Source: Thermococcaceae archaeon
GTDB taxonomy: Archaea; Methanobacteriota_B; Thermococci; Thermococcales; Thermococcaceae
Assembly: GCA_026986455.1 (NCBI GenBank)
Contig: JALSON010000336.1
Span: 1 to 7,385, forward strand
Length of the DNA stretch: 7,385 nucleotides
Direction: 5' to 3'
In this document: positions 1 to 4,624 of the stretch, piece by piece
Position numbering within the stretch: position 1 is the stretch's first letter
How the letters are laid out: each line of letters starts with the position of its first letter
Made by a program: the position numbers and the translations under genes
Notes under the pieces: generated by a model
What the model was told of the DNA's origin: nothing
The model's input: only the letters and a program-made list of their open reading frames with translations
The model's database searches: none

Positions 1-1
1 G

Positions 2-361
2 GCCGTCATCTACGCCGATGAATTCGACATTCCCTCGATAATAGGCAAAAAGGGCAAGAGGATAACGGAGATAGAGAAAAGGGTCGGGATAAGCATAGAT
101 GTCAAGAGCTTCACGGAGAGGGAGGCAGAGAAGCCAAAGGAAAAAATCCCTGTTGAGGTTGAGGAGAAAAAGAAAACGATGGTTCTGAGGGTTTCTCCGG
201 ACTATGCCAAAAAGCCGCTCAAGTTCTACGGCGGCGAGCAGTACGTCTTCACCGCAACACCGAACAAGAAGGGCATCATCAAGGTGAGCAAAAGCACGCC
301 GATAGGGAAGGAACTGAAGAGGCTCTTCGAGGCCGGGATCGAAGTGTGGGCAGCCCCATGA
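2..361 (+). CDS. PIN-domain/KH-domain ATPase (PINA-like), C-terminal fragment
   Basis: This is the C-terminal 119 codons of a gene that begins before the window; the frame is open from base 2 to the TGA at 359-361. The fragment starts in a type I KH domain. The hydrophobic strand AVIYADEFDIPSII leads into the GKKGKR loop (the GxxG nucleic-acid grip) and the helix ITEIEKRVGISIDV, around fragment residues 1-34. A charged linker follows (about 39-59), then a terminal domain of about 60 residues with two aromatic/glycine patches (KFYGGEQYVFTATP and GIIKVSKSTPIGKEL). This order matches the end of archaeal PIN-domain plus RecA/PilT-like ATPase plus KH proteins of about 600 residues. One crenarchaeal member, PINA, is described as a Holliday-junction-acting ATPase. 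The PIN and ATPase domains lie outside the window, so the call rests on the KH loop and tail. The ATG at 179 is an internal methionine, not a separate gene start. Confidence 0.75.
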   Translation, partial: AVIYADEFDIPSIIGKKGKRITEIEKRVGISIDVKSFTEREAEKPKEKIPVEVEEKKKTMVLRVSPDYAKKPLKFYGGEQYVFTATPNKKGIIKVSKSTPIGKELKRLFEAGIEVWAAP

Positions 362-362
362 A

Positions 363-373
363 AAACTTTTTAT
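363..373 (+). promoter_or_regulatory. TATA box for the small membrane gene
   Basis: The sequence aactttttatc lies immediately after the stop codon of the PIN/KH ATPase. Its centre is about 26 nt before position 394, placing a predicted transcription start just ahead of the GGTGG ribosome binding site at 396-400. The T-rich run at 382-392 may also end the upstream transcript. The assignment is by pattern and spacing only. Confidence 0.45.
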
Positions 374-406
374 CATTTGCGTTCTTCTTTTTACTGGTGG
401 TAATAG

Positions 407-579
407 GTGGGAAGTGAAGGGACTCGGAAACCCGGAATCTGGAAGGATAAGGTCTTCTGGATTCTGGCAACAGGTGGGCTCTCGACATTTTCGCCGACAC
501 CAGGGCATTGCTCCTCGGCGATGTCCTCTGGGTACTCGCCTTTGTGTATCTGCTGTTCCATACATTCAAAAAGCGTTGA
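407..579 (+). pseudogene. Small two-segment membrane protein, interrupted by a -1 frameshift
   Basis: A GTG start at 407 has a good archaeal ribosome binding site, GGTGG at 396-400, spaced by six bases. The first frame reads MGSEGTRKPGIWKDKVFWIL followed by ATG (23 codons, to 475). The downstream frame, offset by one base, picks up as WALDIFADTRALLLGDVLWV and continues through a hydrophobic stretch to a KKR tail and a TGA at 577-579. Joining them at 473-477 needs one extra base, for example GGT-TGG in place of GGTGG. The product would be 57 residues, with a positively charged N-terminus, two hydrophobic segments and a basic C-terminus, typical of small archaeal membrane proteins. Neither frame alone makes sense: the first continues to 616 into Cys/Ser-rich shadow sequence, and the second has an in-frame TAA at 448-450. 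It may be a real pseudogene, a sequencing error or a recoded gene. I do not recognise the family. Confidence 0.55.
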
Positions 580-637
580 GGCTCGGCTACGAGGGTACTC
601 ATCACCCATCAGATAGCGAAATTATCATCATCGCCTC
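578..637 (-). ncRNA. C/D box guide sRNA (2'-O-methylation guide)
   Basis: Read on the minus strand, all the elements of an archaeal C/D sRNA occur in order. A 5' stem arm GAGGC (637-633) and one G (632) precede the C box ATGATGA (631-625). Next come a 12-nt guide TAATTTCGCTAT (624-613), the D' box CTGA (612-609), a 3-nt TGG spacer (608-606) and the C' box GTGATGA (605-599). A second 12-nt guide GTACCCTCGTAG (598-587) leads to the D box CCGA (586-583) and the 3' arm GCCTC (582-578). The arms pair perfectly. The G plus the first two C-box bases give the 3-nt bulge of a kink-turn, so L7Ae should be able to bind. The 60-nt length, 12-nt guides and 3-nt D'-C' spacer are typical of the order. The D box departs from CTGA by one base. 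Its role would be to guide fibrillarin-Nop5-L7Ae methylation of rRNA. Confidence 0.85.
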
Positions 638-655
638 CTTGGAATTTTGGAGCTA

Positions 656-668
656 AAGCTTATTAAAC
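656..668. promoter_or_regulatory. TATA element, possibly bidirectional (maf and C/D sRNA)
   Basis: The sequence aagcttattaaac is A/T-rich and TATA-like on both strands (cttattaaa forward, tttaataag reverse). Its centre, near 663, is about 25 nt from the maf ATG at 688 on the plus strand and about 26 nt from the guide RNA 5' arm at 637 on the minus strand. Both distances equal the usual archaeal TATA-to-start spacing. Bidirectional use is inferred from this symmetry; the plus-strand assignment is the firmer of the two. Confidence 0.5.
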
Positions 669-687
669 CTGTGCGGTAGTCCCTAAC

Positions 688-1242
688 ATGCTGATACTGG
701 CGTCGGGCAGTCCGAGGAGAAGGGAGATTCTGAGCAGATTCATCAGGAATTTCAGGGTGGTGCCCAGCAGGGCCGATGAGAGCTGTGAGCTCAGTGATCC
801 CAGGGCATTTGCCCTCGAAATAGCAAAAAGAAAAGCGAAGGAGGTCTTCCTTAGGACAGGGGGGACGGTGATAGGTGCGGATACCGTTGTCTCAATAGAC
901 GGAAGGATTCTCGGAAAACCCCGGGATGAGAGGGGAGCGTATGAAATGCTGAAGCTCCTGAGCGGGAGAATCCATCTCGTCACAACAGGATACTGCATAA
1001 TTCACGAAGGGACGGAGCTCTGCGGTGCTGTTATTACGGAGGTGAAGTTCAGGGAACTGAGTGACAGAGAAATCCTGGCATACATAGAAACAGGAGAACC
1101 CATGGACAAAGCTGGGGCCTACGGAATACAGGGAAAAGGTGCCCTGTTTGTTGAATGGATTAAGGGTGATTTCTACAACGTTGTGGGATTTCCGGTTGAG
1201 ATAATCCTCAGGCTGAGGGAGCTCGGATTTGAGGTTTTATAG
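688..1242 (+). CDS. maf: Maf family nucleoside triphosphate pyrophosphatase
   Basis: The 184-residue protein has the full Maf signature. LASGSPRRREIL at residues 4-15 is the phosphate-binding SxRR loop. ADES at 29-32 carries the conserved Glu, ADTVV at 64-68 the metal-binding Asp, and LGKP at 75-78 the conserved Lys. DKAGAYGIQG at 140-149 and GDFYNVVGFP at 160-169 complete the set. Length is normal for the family. Maf proteins hydrolyse nucleoside triphosphates to monophosphate and pyrophosphate. The DKAGAYGIQG form is that of the dTTP/UTP (YhdE-like) branch, which also acts on some modified pyrimidine nucleotides, so a cytosolic pool-cleaning role is likely. No Shine-Dalgarno motif precedes the ATG, and the TATA element ends about 20 nt upstream, so the message is probably leaderless. 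The gene converges on the PHP gene, with 24 bases between stop codons. Confidence 0.92.
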   Translation: MLILASGSPRRREILSRFIRNFRVVPSRADESCELSDPRAFALEIAKRKAKEVFLRTGGTVIGADTVVSIDGRILGKPRDERGAYEMLKLLSGRIHLVTTGYCIIHEGTELCGAVITEVKFRELSDREILAYIETGEPMDKAGAYGIQGKGALFVEWIKGDFYNVVGFPVEIILRLRELGFEVL

Positions 1243-1266
1243 TGGATTTCTGGAGATTCAGAACCC

Positions 1267-1917
1267 CTATAACAGCTCAGAAAACAGCAAATCTTCCATT
1301 CTCCCGCCTGCCTTCCTGAGGAGCTTCAGCGACCATCCGATTCTGCCGACATCCCTCGGCATGTGAGCATCGCTCCCGAGGGTTAGCTTCACCCCCCTCT
1401 GAATGCAGGCCTTAACAAAGCTCAGCTCCGGTACCTTATACCGGGAGCTTATCTCAAAAGCCTTGCCATTTGCCTCCGCAAGCTCTATAACCTCCATGAG
1501 CTCCTCCTCTTCCGGATAACCGATATACGGAAATACATTGCTGAAGTGGCCAATTACATCAACGTTCTCATCCTGAAGGGCGGCCTTTATGAGCTCAAGA
1601 TAGACATTGACCCTCCCGGGCTCAAGCCATACATGGGCGGAAGCTATCACGTAATCAAGCCTTTTCGCCATTTCATCCGTGATATCCGGGCTATCAGGGG
1701 TTATGTTGGCCTCTATACCTGCTAAAACAGTTATTTCACTCTCTTTTTTAAAGCGCTCGATACTGGACACGTAGCGGTTGAATGTCGCGGGGGTGAAATA
1801 ATGTATGTGGTCGCTTATGCCAACCATTCCGAGCATTCTCCGTTCAGCTTCGGCTATGTTGTCGGATATGCGCCCGACCCCGTCAGAAAACACCGTGTGG
1901 GTGTGCAGATCCATCAT
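1267..1917 (-). CDS. PHP-domain metal-dependent phosphoesterase
   Basis: The 216-residue protein begins MMDLHTHTVFSDG. The PHP metal site is visible: HTH (H5, H7), D12 in SDG, SDHIHY (H37), GIEAN (E69), SAHVW (H95), IGHFS (H124) and GSDAH (D183, H185). These resemble the trinuclear-site ligands of the PHP superfamily (YcdX, histidinol-phosphatase-like and related phosphoesterases). The protein is a stand-alone PHP domain, not the polymerase-associated form. The substrate cannot be assigned from sequence, and the neighbours give no histidine-pathway context. The open frame runs back to 2058, but that extension crosses the divergent promoter region and has no PHP homology, so I place the start at 1917. 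The alternative, 1914, is one codon later. A TATA-like atttttaaa sits about 26 nt ahead of 1917 with no ribosome binding site, so the message is probably leaderless. Confidence 0.85.
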   Translation of the reverse strand: MMDLHTHTVFSDGVGRISDNIAEAERRMLGMVGISDHIHYFTPATFNRYVSSIERFKKESEITVLAGIEANITPDSPDITDEMAKRLDYVIASAHVWLEPGRVNVYLELIKAALQDENVDVIGHFSNVFPYIGYPEEEELMEVIELAEANGKAFEISSRYKVPELSFVKACIQRGVKLTLGSDAHMPRDVGRIGWSLKLLRKAGGRMEDLLFSELL

Positions 1918-1937
1918 GATACGAAATCGATTGTGGG

Positions 1938-1949
1938 GTTTAAAAATCC
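1938..1949 (-). promoter_or_regulatory. TATA box for the PHP gene
   Basis: On the minus strand the sequence reads ggatttttaaac. Its centre is about 26 nt from the ATG at 1917, consistent with transcription beginning at or next to the start codon. This spacing is also an argument against the longer frame starting at 2058. Confidence 0.45.
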
Positions 1950-1955
1950 TGAGTT

Positions 1956-1970
1956 TGGATAAAAAATCCA
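1956..1970. promoter_or_regulatory. Inverted repeat between divergent promoters
   Basis: TGGAT-AAAAA-ATCCA is a perfect inverted repeat with 5-bp arms and a 5-bp spacer. It lies between the minus-strand TATA box of the PHP gene and the plus-strand TATA box of the mutase subunit gene. Its position would suit an operator for one or both promoters. Arms this short can arise by chance in A/T-rich DNA. Confidence 0.25.
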
Positions 1971-1999
1971 TTGTAAAAGGGAGACTTGAGTTTTGACAA

Positions 2000-2010
2000 C
2001 GTTTAAATAC
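2000..2010 (+). promoter_or_regulatory. TATA box for the methylmalonyl-CoA mutase small subunit gene
   Basis: The sequence cgtttaaatac is a good archaeal TATA box. Its centre is about 26 nt before position 2031, so transcription should begin immediately ahead of the ribosome binding site GGTGGTG (2033-2039). Confidence 0.55.
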
Positions 2011-2042
2011 CTCGCAGAACAAAAATCCTTCCGGTGGTGAAG

Positions 2043-2471
2043 ATGGCCGAGCGCTCAAAAGTTAGGATTATTGTCGCCAAGCCGGGTCTGGATGGACACG
2101 ATAGAGGTGCTAAAGTCATAGCAAGGGCTCTGAGGGATGCCGGATTCGAGGTCATATACACGGGAATCAGGCAGACTCCCGAGCAGATTGTTGAGAGCGT
2201 CATTCAGGAGGATGCCGATGTCCTCGGGATAAGCATACTCTCCGGAGCCCACATGGTTCTCATTCCGAAGATTCTCAGACTCCTTGAGGAAAAGGGCCTC
2301 AAACCAAATAGGGATGTTCTCGTAATCGCAGGGGGCATTATCCCGCCTGATGATGCCCAGGAGCTTGAAAAGATGGGCGTTGCAAAGGTCTTCGGTCCCG
2401 GGAGCCCGATAGAAGATATAGTTGAGTTCATAGACGAGAACATCACGAAGCTCAGGAAGTTCTCGTCCTAA
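2043..2471 (+). CDS. mcmA2: Methylmalonyl-CoA mutase, small (cobalamin-binding) subunit
   Basis: The 142-residue protein is a complete B12-binding Rossmann-like domain. [20 protein letters not shown] contains the DxHxxG motif (D17, H19, G22), where H19 is the lower axial ligand to cobalt in the base-off/His-on mode. SILSGAH (64-70) supplies the conserved Ser, and VIAGG (94-98) the glycine pair that holds the nucleotide tail. In archaea and some bacteria the mutase is split: this subunit joins a separate large TIM-barrel subunit to isomerise (R)-methylmalonyl-CoA and succinyl-CoA. The large subunit gene is not in the window. I chose ATG 2043 because GGTGGTG at 2033-2039 is an evident ribosome binding site; GTG codons at 2034 and 2037 lie inside that site. 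The MeaB and epimerase genes that follow support the assignment over other B12-domain proteins. Confidence 0.93.
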   Translation: MAERSKVRIIVAKPGLDGHDRGAKVIARALRDAGFEVIYTGIRQTPEQIVESVIQEDADVLGISILSGAHMVLIPKILRLLEEKGLKPNRDVLVIAGGIIPPDDAQELEKMGVAKVFGPGSPIEDIVEFIDENITKLRKFSS

Positions 2472-2483
2472 AGTTTTATATTT
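2472..2483 (+). promoter_or_regulatory. TATA box for the meaB-mce pair
   Basis: The sequence agttttatattt begins directly after the stop codon of the mutase subunit gene. The predicted start is near 2503, just before meaB. This suggests that meaB and mce can be transcribed separately from the mutase subunit gene even though the three genes are adjacent. Confidence 0.45.
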
Positions 2484-2500
2484 CTCCGGTGGATAATTTA

Positions 2501-2514
2501 ACCAAGTGGTTGGT
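2501..2514 (+). repeat. Small inverted repeat abutting the meaB start codon
   Basis: ACCAA-GTGG-TTGGT has perfect 5-bp arms and a 4-base loop and ends one base before the ATG at 2515. If transcription starts near 2503 most of the hairpin would not be intact in RNA; if there is read-through from the upstream gene it could form. It may simply reflect a GTGGT-type ribosome binding site. Confidence 0.2.
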
Positions 2515-3471
2515 ATGATAGATGATTTAATTGATAGAATGCTCGGGGGAGACAAAAGGGCCGCCGCAAGGCTCATAACCCTCGTGGAAAACGACGATGA
2601 AAGGGCCAGGGAGATAGTTAAAAAAATCTACAGATACACCGGAAATGCCCATGTGGTTGGAATAACAGGGCCCCCCGGTTCCGGAAAATCCACTCTCCTG
2701 GACAAGCTGATAAAAGTTGTCCGGAAGGAAGGCAGTATTGTCGGGGTTATTGCAATAGACCCGACCTCGCCTTTCACAGGCGGCGCCCTTCTCGGCGACA
2801 GGATAAGGATGCAGAGACACTCAACAGACCCGGGAGTTTTCATAAGAAGCATGGCAACGCGCGGGAGCCTCGGCGGACTCGCGAAGGCTACCAGCGATGC
2901 AATAAAGGTTCTCGATGCATTCGGATGTGATGTTATCTTCGTGGAGACGGTTGGTGTCGGCCAGATAGAGGTCGACATAGTAAAGACAGCAGATACGGTA
3001 GTTTTAACAACCGTTCCGGGCCTGGGAGACGACATTCAGGCCATAAAAGCGGGTTTAATGGAGATAGCCAACATCTTTGTTGTGAACAAGGCAGACAAAG
3101 AAGGGGCGGATGCAACGGTTTTTGAGCTTGAGCTGATGCTTGACCTCGAAAAGGAAAAATGGAAAAACTCATGGCGGCCCAGGATTTTAAAAACTGTTGC
3201 CATGACAGGCAGGGGCGTGGAGGAACTGTGGAGTGTTATCAAGGAGCACAGAGAATACCTCCTGAAAACAGGCAGAATAACAGAGAAAAGGAAATTCAGG
3301 GCGGAGGAGGAGGTAAAAACAATCGTGTCGAGCATGATAGCAAAAAGAATCGGCAAAAAGATGCAGGATGAAGAGCTCATGTACCTCATAGATAAAATCA
3401 TCAGCAGGGAGCTTGACCCGTATTCCGCCGCCGAGGTTGTGCTGGAAAAAAGTCTGGGGGTGAAGGTATGA
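2515..3471 (+). CDS. meaB: MeaB/ArgK-type G-protein chaperone of methylmalonyl-CoA mutase
   Basis: The 318-residue protein is a G3E-family P-loop GTPase. Walker A is GPPGSGKST (52-60). [19 protein letters not shown] (81-99) is the family's Mg-binding and switch region. VETVGVGQ (143-150) is the switch II segment, and NKAD (191-194) gives guanine specificity. The C-terminal helical part (about 260-318) is the dimerisation arm. MeaB proteins gate cobalamin loading onto the mutase and protect it from inactivation using GTP hydrolysis. The old name ArgK (arginine transport kinase) is misleading. I prefer ATG 2515, giving [13 protein letters not shown], to GTG 2506; neither has a strong ribosome binding site, as the GGTGG at 2488-2492 is too far upstream. 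Its stop codon overlaps the mce start by four bases (ATGA), so the two genes are translationally coupled. Confidence 0.93.
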   Translation: MIDDLIDRMLGGDKRAAARLITLVENDDERAREIVKKIYRYTGNAHVVGITGPPGSGKSTLLDKLIKVVRKEGSIVGVIAIDPTSPFTGGALLGDRIRMQRHSTDPGVFIRSMATRGSLGGLAKATSDAIKVLDAFGCDVIFVETVGVGQIEVDIVKTADTVVLTTVPGLGDDIQAIKAGLMEIANIFVVNKADKEGADATVFELELMLDLEKEKWKNSWRPRILKTVAMTGRGVEELWSVIKEHREYLLKTGRITEKRKFRAEEEVKTIVSSMIAKRIGKKMQDEELMYLIDKIISRELDPYSAAEVVLEKSLGVKV

Positions 3472-3869
3472 TAAGGAAAATAGACCATATTGGAATAGCC
3501 GTTAGGAATCTGGATGAGGCCATAAAAATATGGGAAGGGCTTGGCCTCAGGGTTGATGAGATAGAGGAGGTGCCGAGGGAGAAGATAAGGGCAGCAATAC
3601 TCCACGTTGGCGAAAGCAGGATTGAGCTTCTCGAGCCCACGGATGAGAGCTCGGCGATAGCGAAGTTTATAGCCAAGAGGGGGGAGGGGATACACCACAT
3701 TGCCCTCGGCGTTGAGAACATCGAGGAGCACATGAAAGACCTCAGGGAGAAGGGATACCGCCTGATCTATGAGGAGCCAAAGGAGGGTGCTGGTGGAGCT
3801 AAGATAACCTTCGTGCACCCGAAGAGCACGGGCGGAATACTCCTTGAGCTCTGCGAAAGGAAGGAGTAG
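3468..3869 (+). CDS. mce: Methylmalonyl-CoA epimerase
   Basis: The 133-residue protein is a single vicinal-oxygen-chelate (glyoxalase-fold) unit with two beta-alpha-beta-beta-beta modules. Likely metal ligands are H7 in [10 protein letters not shown]53 in RIELLEP, H77 in GEGIHHIAL and E127 in LLELC. This is the pattern of methylmalonyl-CoA epimerase; the length is typical. It racemises (S)- and (R)-methylmalonyl-CoA and so links carboxylase-type reactions, or amino-acid and odd-chain catabolism, to the B12 mutase. The gene starts at ATG 3468 inside the last codons of meaB (ATGA overlap, 3468-3471), preceded by GGGGGTGAAGGT as a ribosome binding site. A lactoylglutathione lyase would be the alternative by fold, but the neighbours make the epimerase much more likely. 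Confidence 0.93.
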   Translation: MIRKIDHIGIAVRNLDEAIKIWEGLGLRVDEIEEVPREKIRAAILHVGESRIELLEPTDESSAIAKFIAKRGEGIHHIALGVENIEEHMKDLREKGYRLIYEEPKEGAGGAKITFVHPKSTGGILLELCERKE

Positions 3870-3879
3870 CCCGGTGCAT

Positions 3880-3895
3880 CTCTTTTGCTCTTTTT
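3880..3895 (+). terminator. T-rich terminator after mce
   Basis: Ten bases after the epimerase stop, ctcttttgctcttttt contains two pyrimidine/T runs. Archaeal RNA polymerase terminates at such oligo-T stretches without needing a hairpin. The next gene has its own promoter, which fits transcription ending here. Confidence 0.5.
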
Positions 3896-3948
3896 AAAAC
3901 CGCAACATAACATTGAGATATACTTTACGTATTTCAAATGGACTGGGT

Positions 3949-3960
3949 AAAACTTATAAG
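3949..3960 (+). promoter_or_regulatory. TATA box for the DUF835 gene
   Basis: The sequence aaaacttataag predicts a transcription start near 3980-3983. That would leave a leader of about 20 nt carrying the GGGGGGAG ribosome binding site at 3993-4000. This also favours the ATG at 4004 over the GTG at 3980. The remaining sequence between 3896 and 3948 is A/T-rich and shows no other gene. Confidence 0.5.
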
Positions 3961-4003
3961 ATGTTATGAAAAACATTAAGTGGCCATCGGCCGGGGGGAG
4001 AGA

Positions 4004-4432
4004 ATGCTCGGGATTTTCCACAGTGGGGGCGTTGATCTGCAGGTGATCGATTATAGGGATGTGGATAAAATTCTGAACAGGAATACCTCCAGACACAAGA
4101 TTTTAATAACCAGAAAACACCCCCGCCTCATAAAGTCGCAGAATGTATATCCAATCTGGATAAGCAAGCTGGAGCATCCACAGGCCGTCCACCCCTCCCA
4201 GCTCTACCGCATAGAGCATCTAACCTGGGAGCATACCCAGAAGCAGCCTTCGGATATTATTCTCGATGCCCTTGAGTACCTTATGATCGAGCACGGTGTT
4301 GTTTCCACGCTGAGGTTTGTGGGAAAGCTCAGGGATATGGCGGTTCTAACCAACTCCAACTTTTATGTTAGCGTTAGCGATGGCATAGATGAAAAGACCA
4401 AAGCCCTGATCAGGAGGATAGTGGAGTAGGGA
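4004..4432 (+). CDS. DUF835 domain protein
   Basis: The product is 140-odd residues (141 from ATG 4004; 149 if the GTG at 3980 is used). The G-rich ribosome binding site just before 4004 favours the ATG. It matches the archaeal DUF835 pattern. ILITRKHPRLI (33-43) corresponds to the Arg/Pro strand-turn, and IWISKLEHPQAVHPSQLYRI (51-70) to the W-hydrophobic strand followed by the loop and helix. IILDALEYLM (85-94) is the core strand with Asp and Glu, and FVGKLRDMAVLTNSNFYVSV (105-124) the last helix and strand. The domain looks like a small alpha/beta fold and occurs alone or attached to membrane or sensor modules, mainly in Euryarchaeota. No catalytic motif, signal peptide or membrane segment is seen here. 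Its function is unknown, and it has its own promoter and no operon partner. Confidence 0.75.
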
Positions 4433-4573
4433 GCTCTTCTTTGAGGGTTTTCTTGAAATATCCCGGTTCTCATAAACCATTGAAGGCTGCCATTGGGGGA
4501 ATTTAATTTTGTATAGTGCTCACATGGAGACACTCAAGGCAAACAAATGCACAACCCAAAACATGACGGAAAC
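4433..4573. other. Intergenic region upstream of smc, no gene seen
   Basis: Between the DUF835 stop and the smc promoter lies A/T-rich DNA. A pyrimidine-rich run at about 4436-4455 could end the DUF835 transcript, and a weaker TATA-like aatttaatttt occurs at 4499-4509. A 43-codon frame from ATG 4524 runs into smc out of frame and has no ribosome binding site. I found no guide RNA boxes here. Confidence 0.5.
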
Positions 4574-4596
4574 TGAGGTAAAGTTATATAACCTCA
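4574..4596 (+). promoter_or_regulatory. smc promoter: TATA box flanked by an inverted repeat
   Basis: The strong TATA sequence aagttatataa (4581-4591) lies inside the perfect 6-bp inverted repeat TGAGGT (4574-4579) and ACCTCA (4591-4596). The predicted transcription start is near 4613, immediately ahead of the AGGTG ribosome binding site at 4614-4618. Arms overlapping the BRE and the downstream TATA edge would be well placed for a dimeric repressor. The operator role is inferred. Confidence 0.45.
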
Positions 4597-4624
4597 ATGC
4601 AATTCTTAAACTTAGGTGTATAAG

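Noticed and set aside
270..290. Minus-strand GATGATG resembling a C box inside the PIN/KH ATPase gene
   Set aside because: No D' or D box (CTGA) occurs at guide-length distance and no closing stem is seen.
476..616. Continuation of the GTG 407 frame past the frameshift to 616
   Set aside because: Past codon 23 the translation turns Cys/Ser-rich with no hydrophobic pattern, while the alternate frame gives a clean membrane segment and a basic tail; it also runs into the guide RNA.
1918..2058. N-terminal extension of the PHP protein to a start at 2058
   Set aside because: The extra 47 residues cross both divergent promoters and the start of the mutase subunit gene, and lack similarity to PHP proteins, which begin near the HTH motif.
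3036..3818. Minus-strand open frame of 260 codons
   Set aside because: It lies wholly opposite meaB and mce, both confidently identified with intact motifs and a 4-base overlap.
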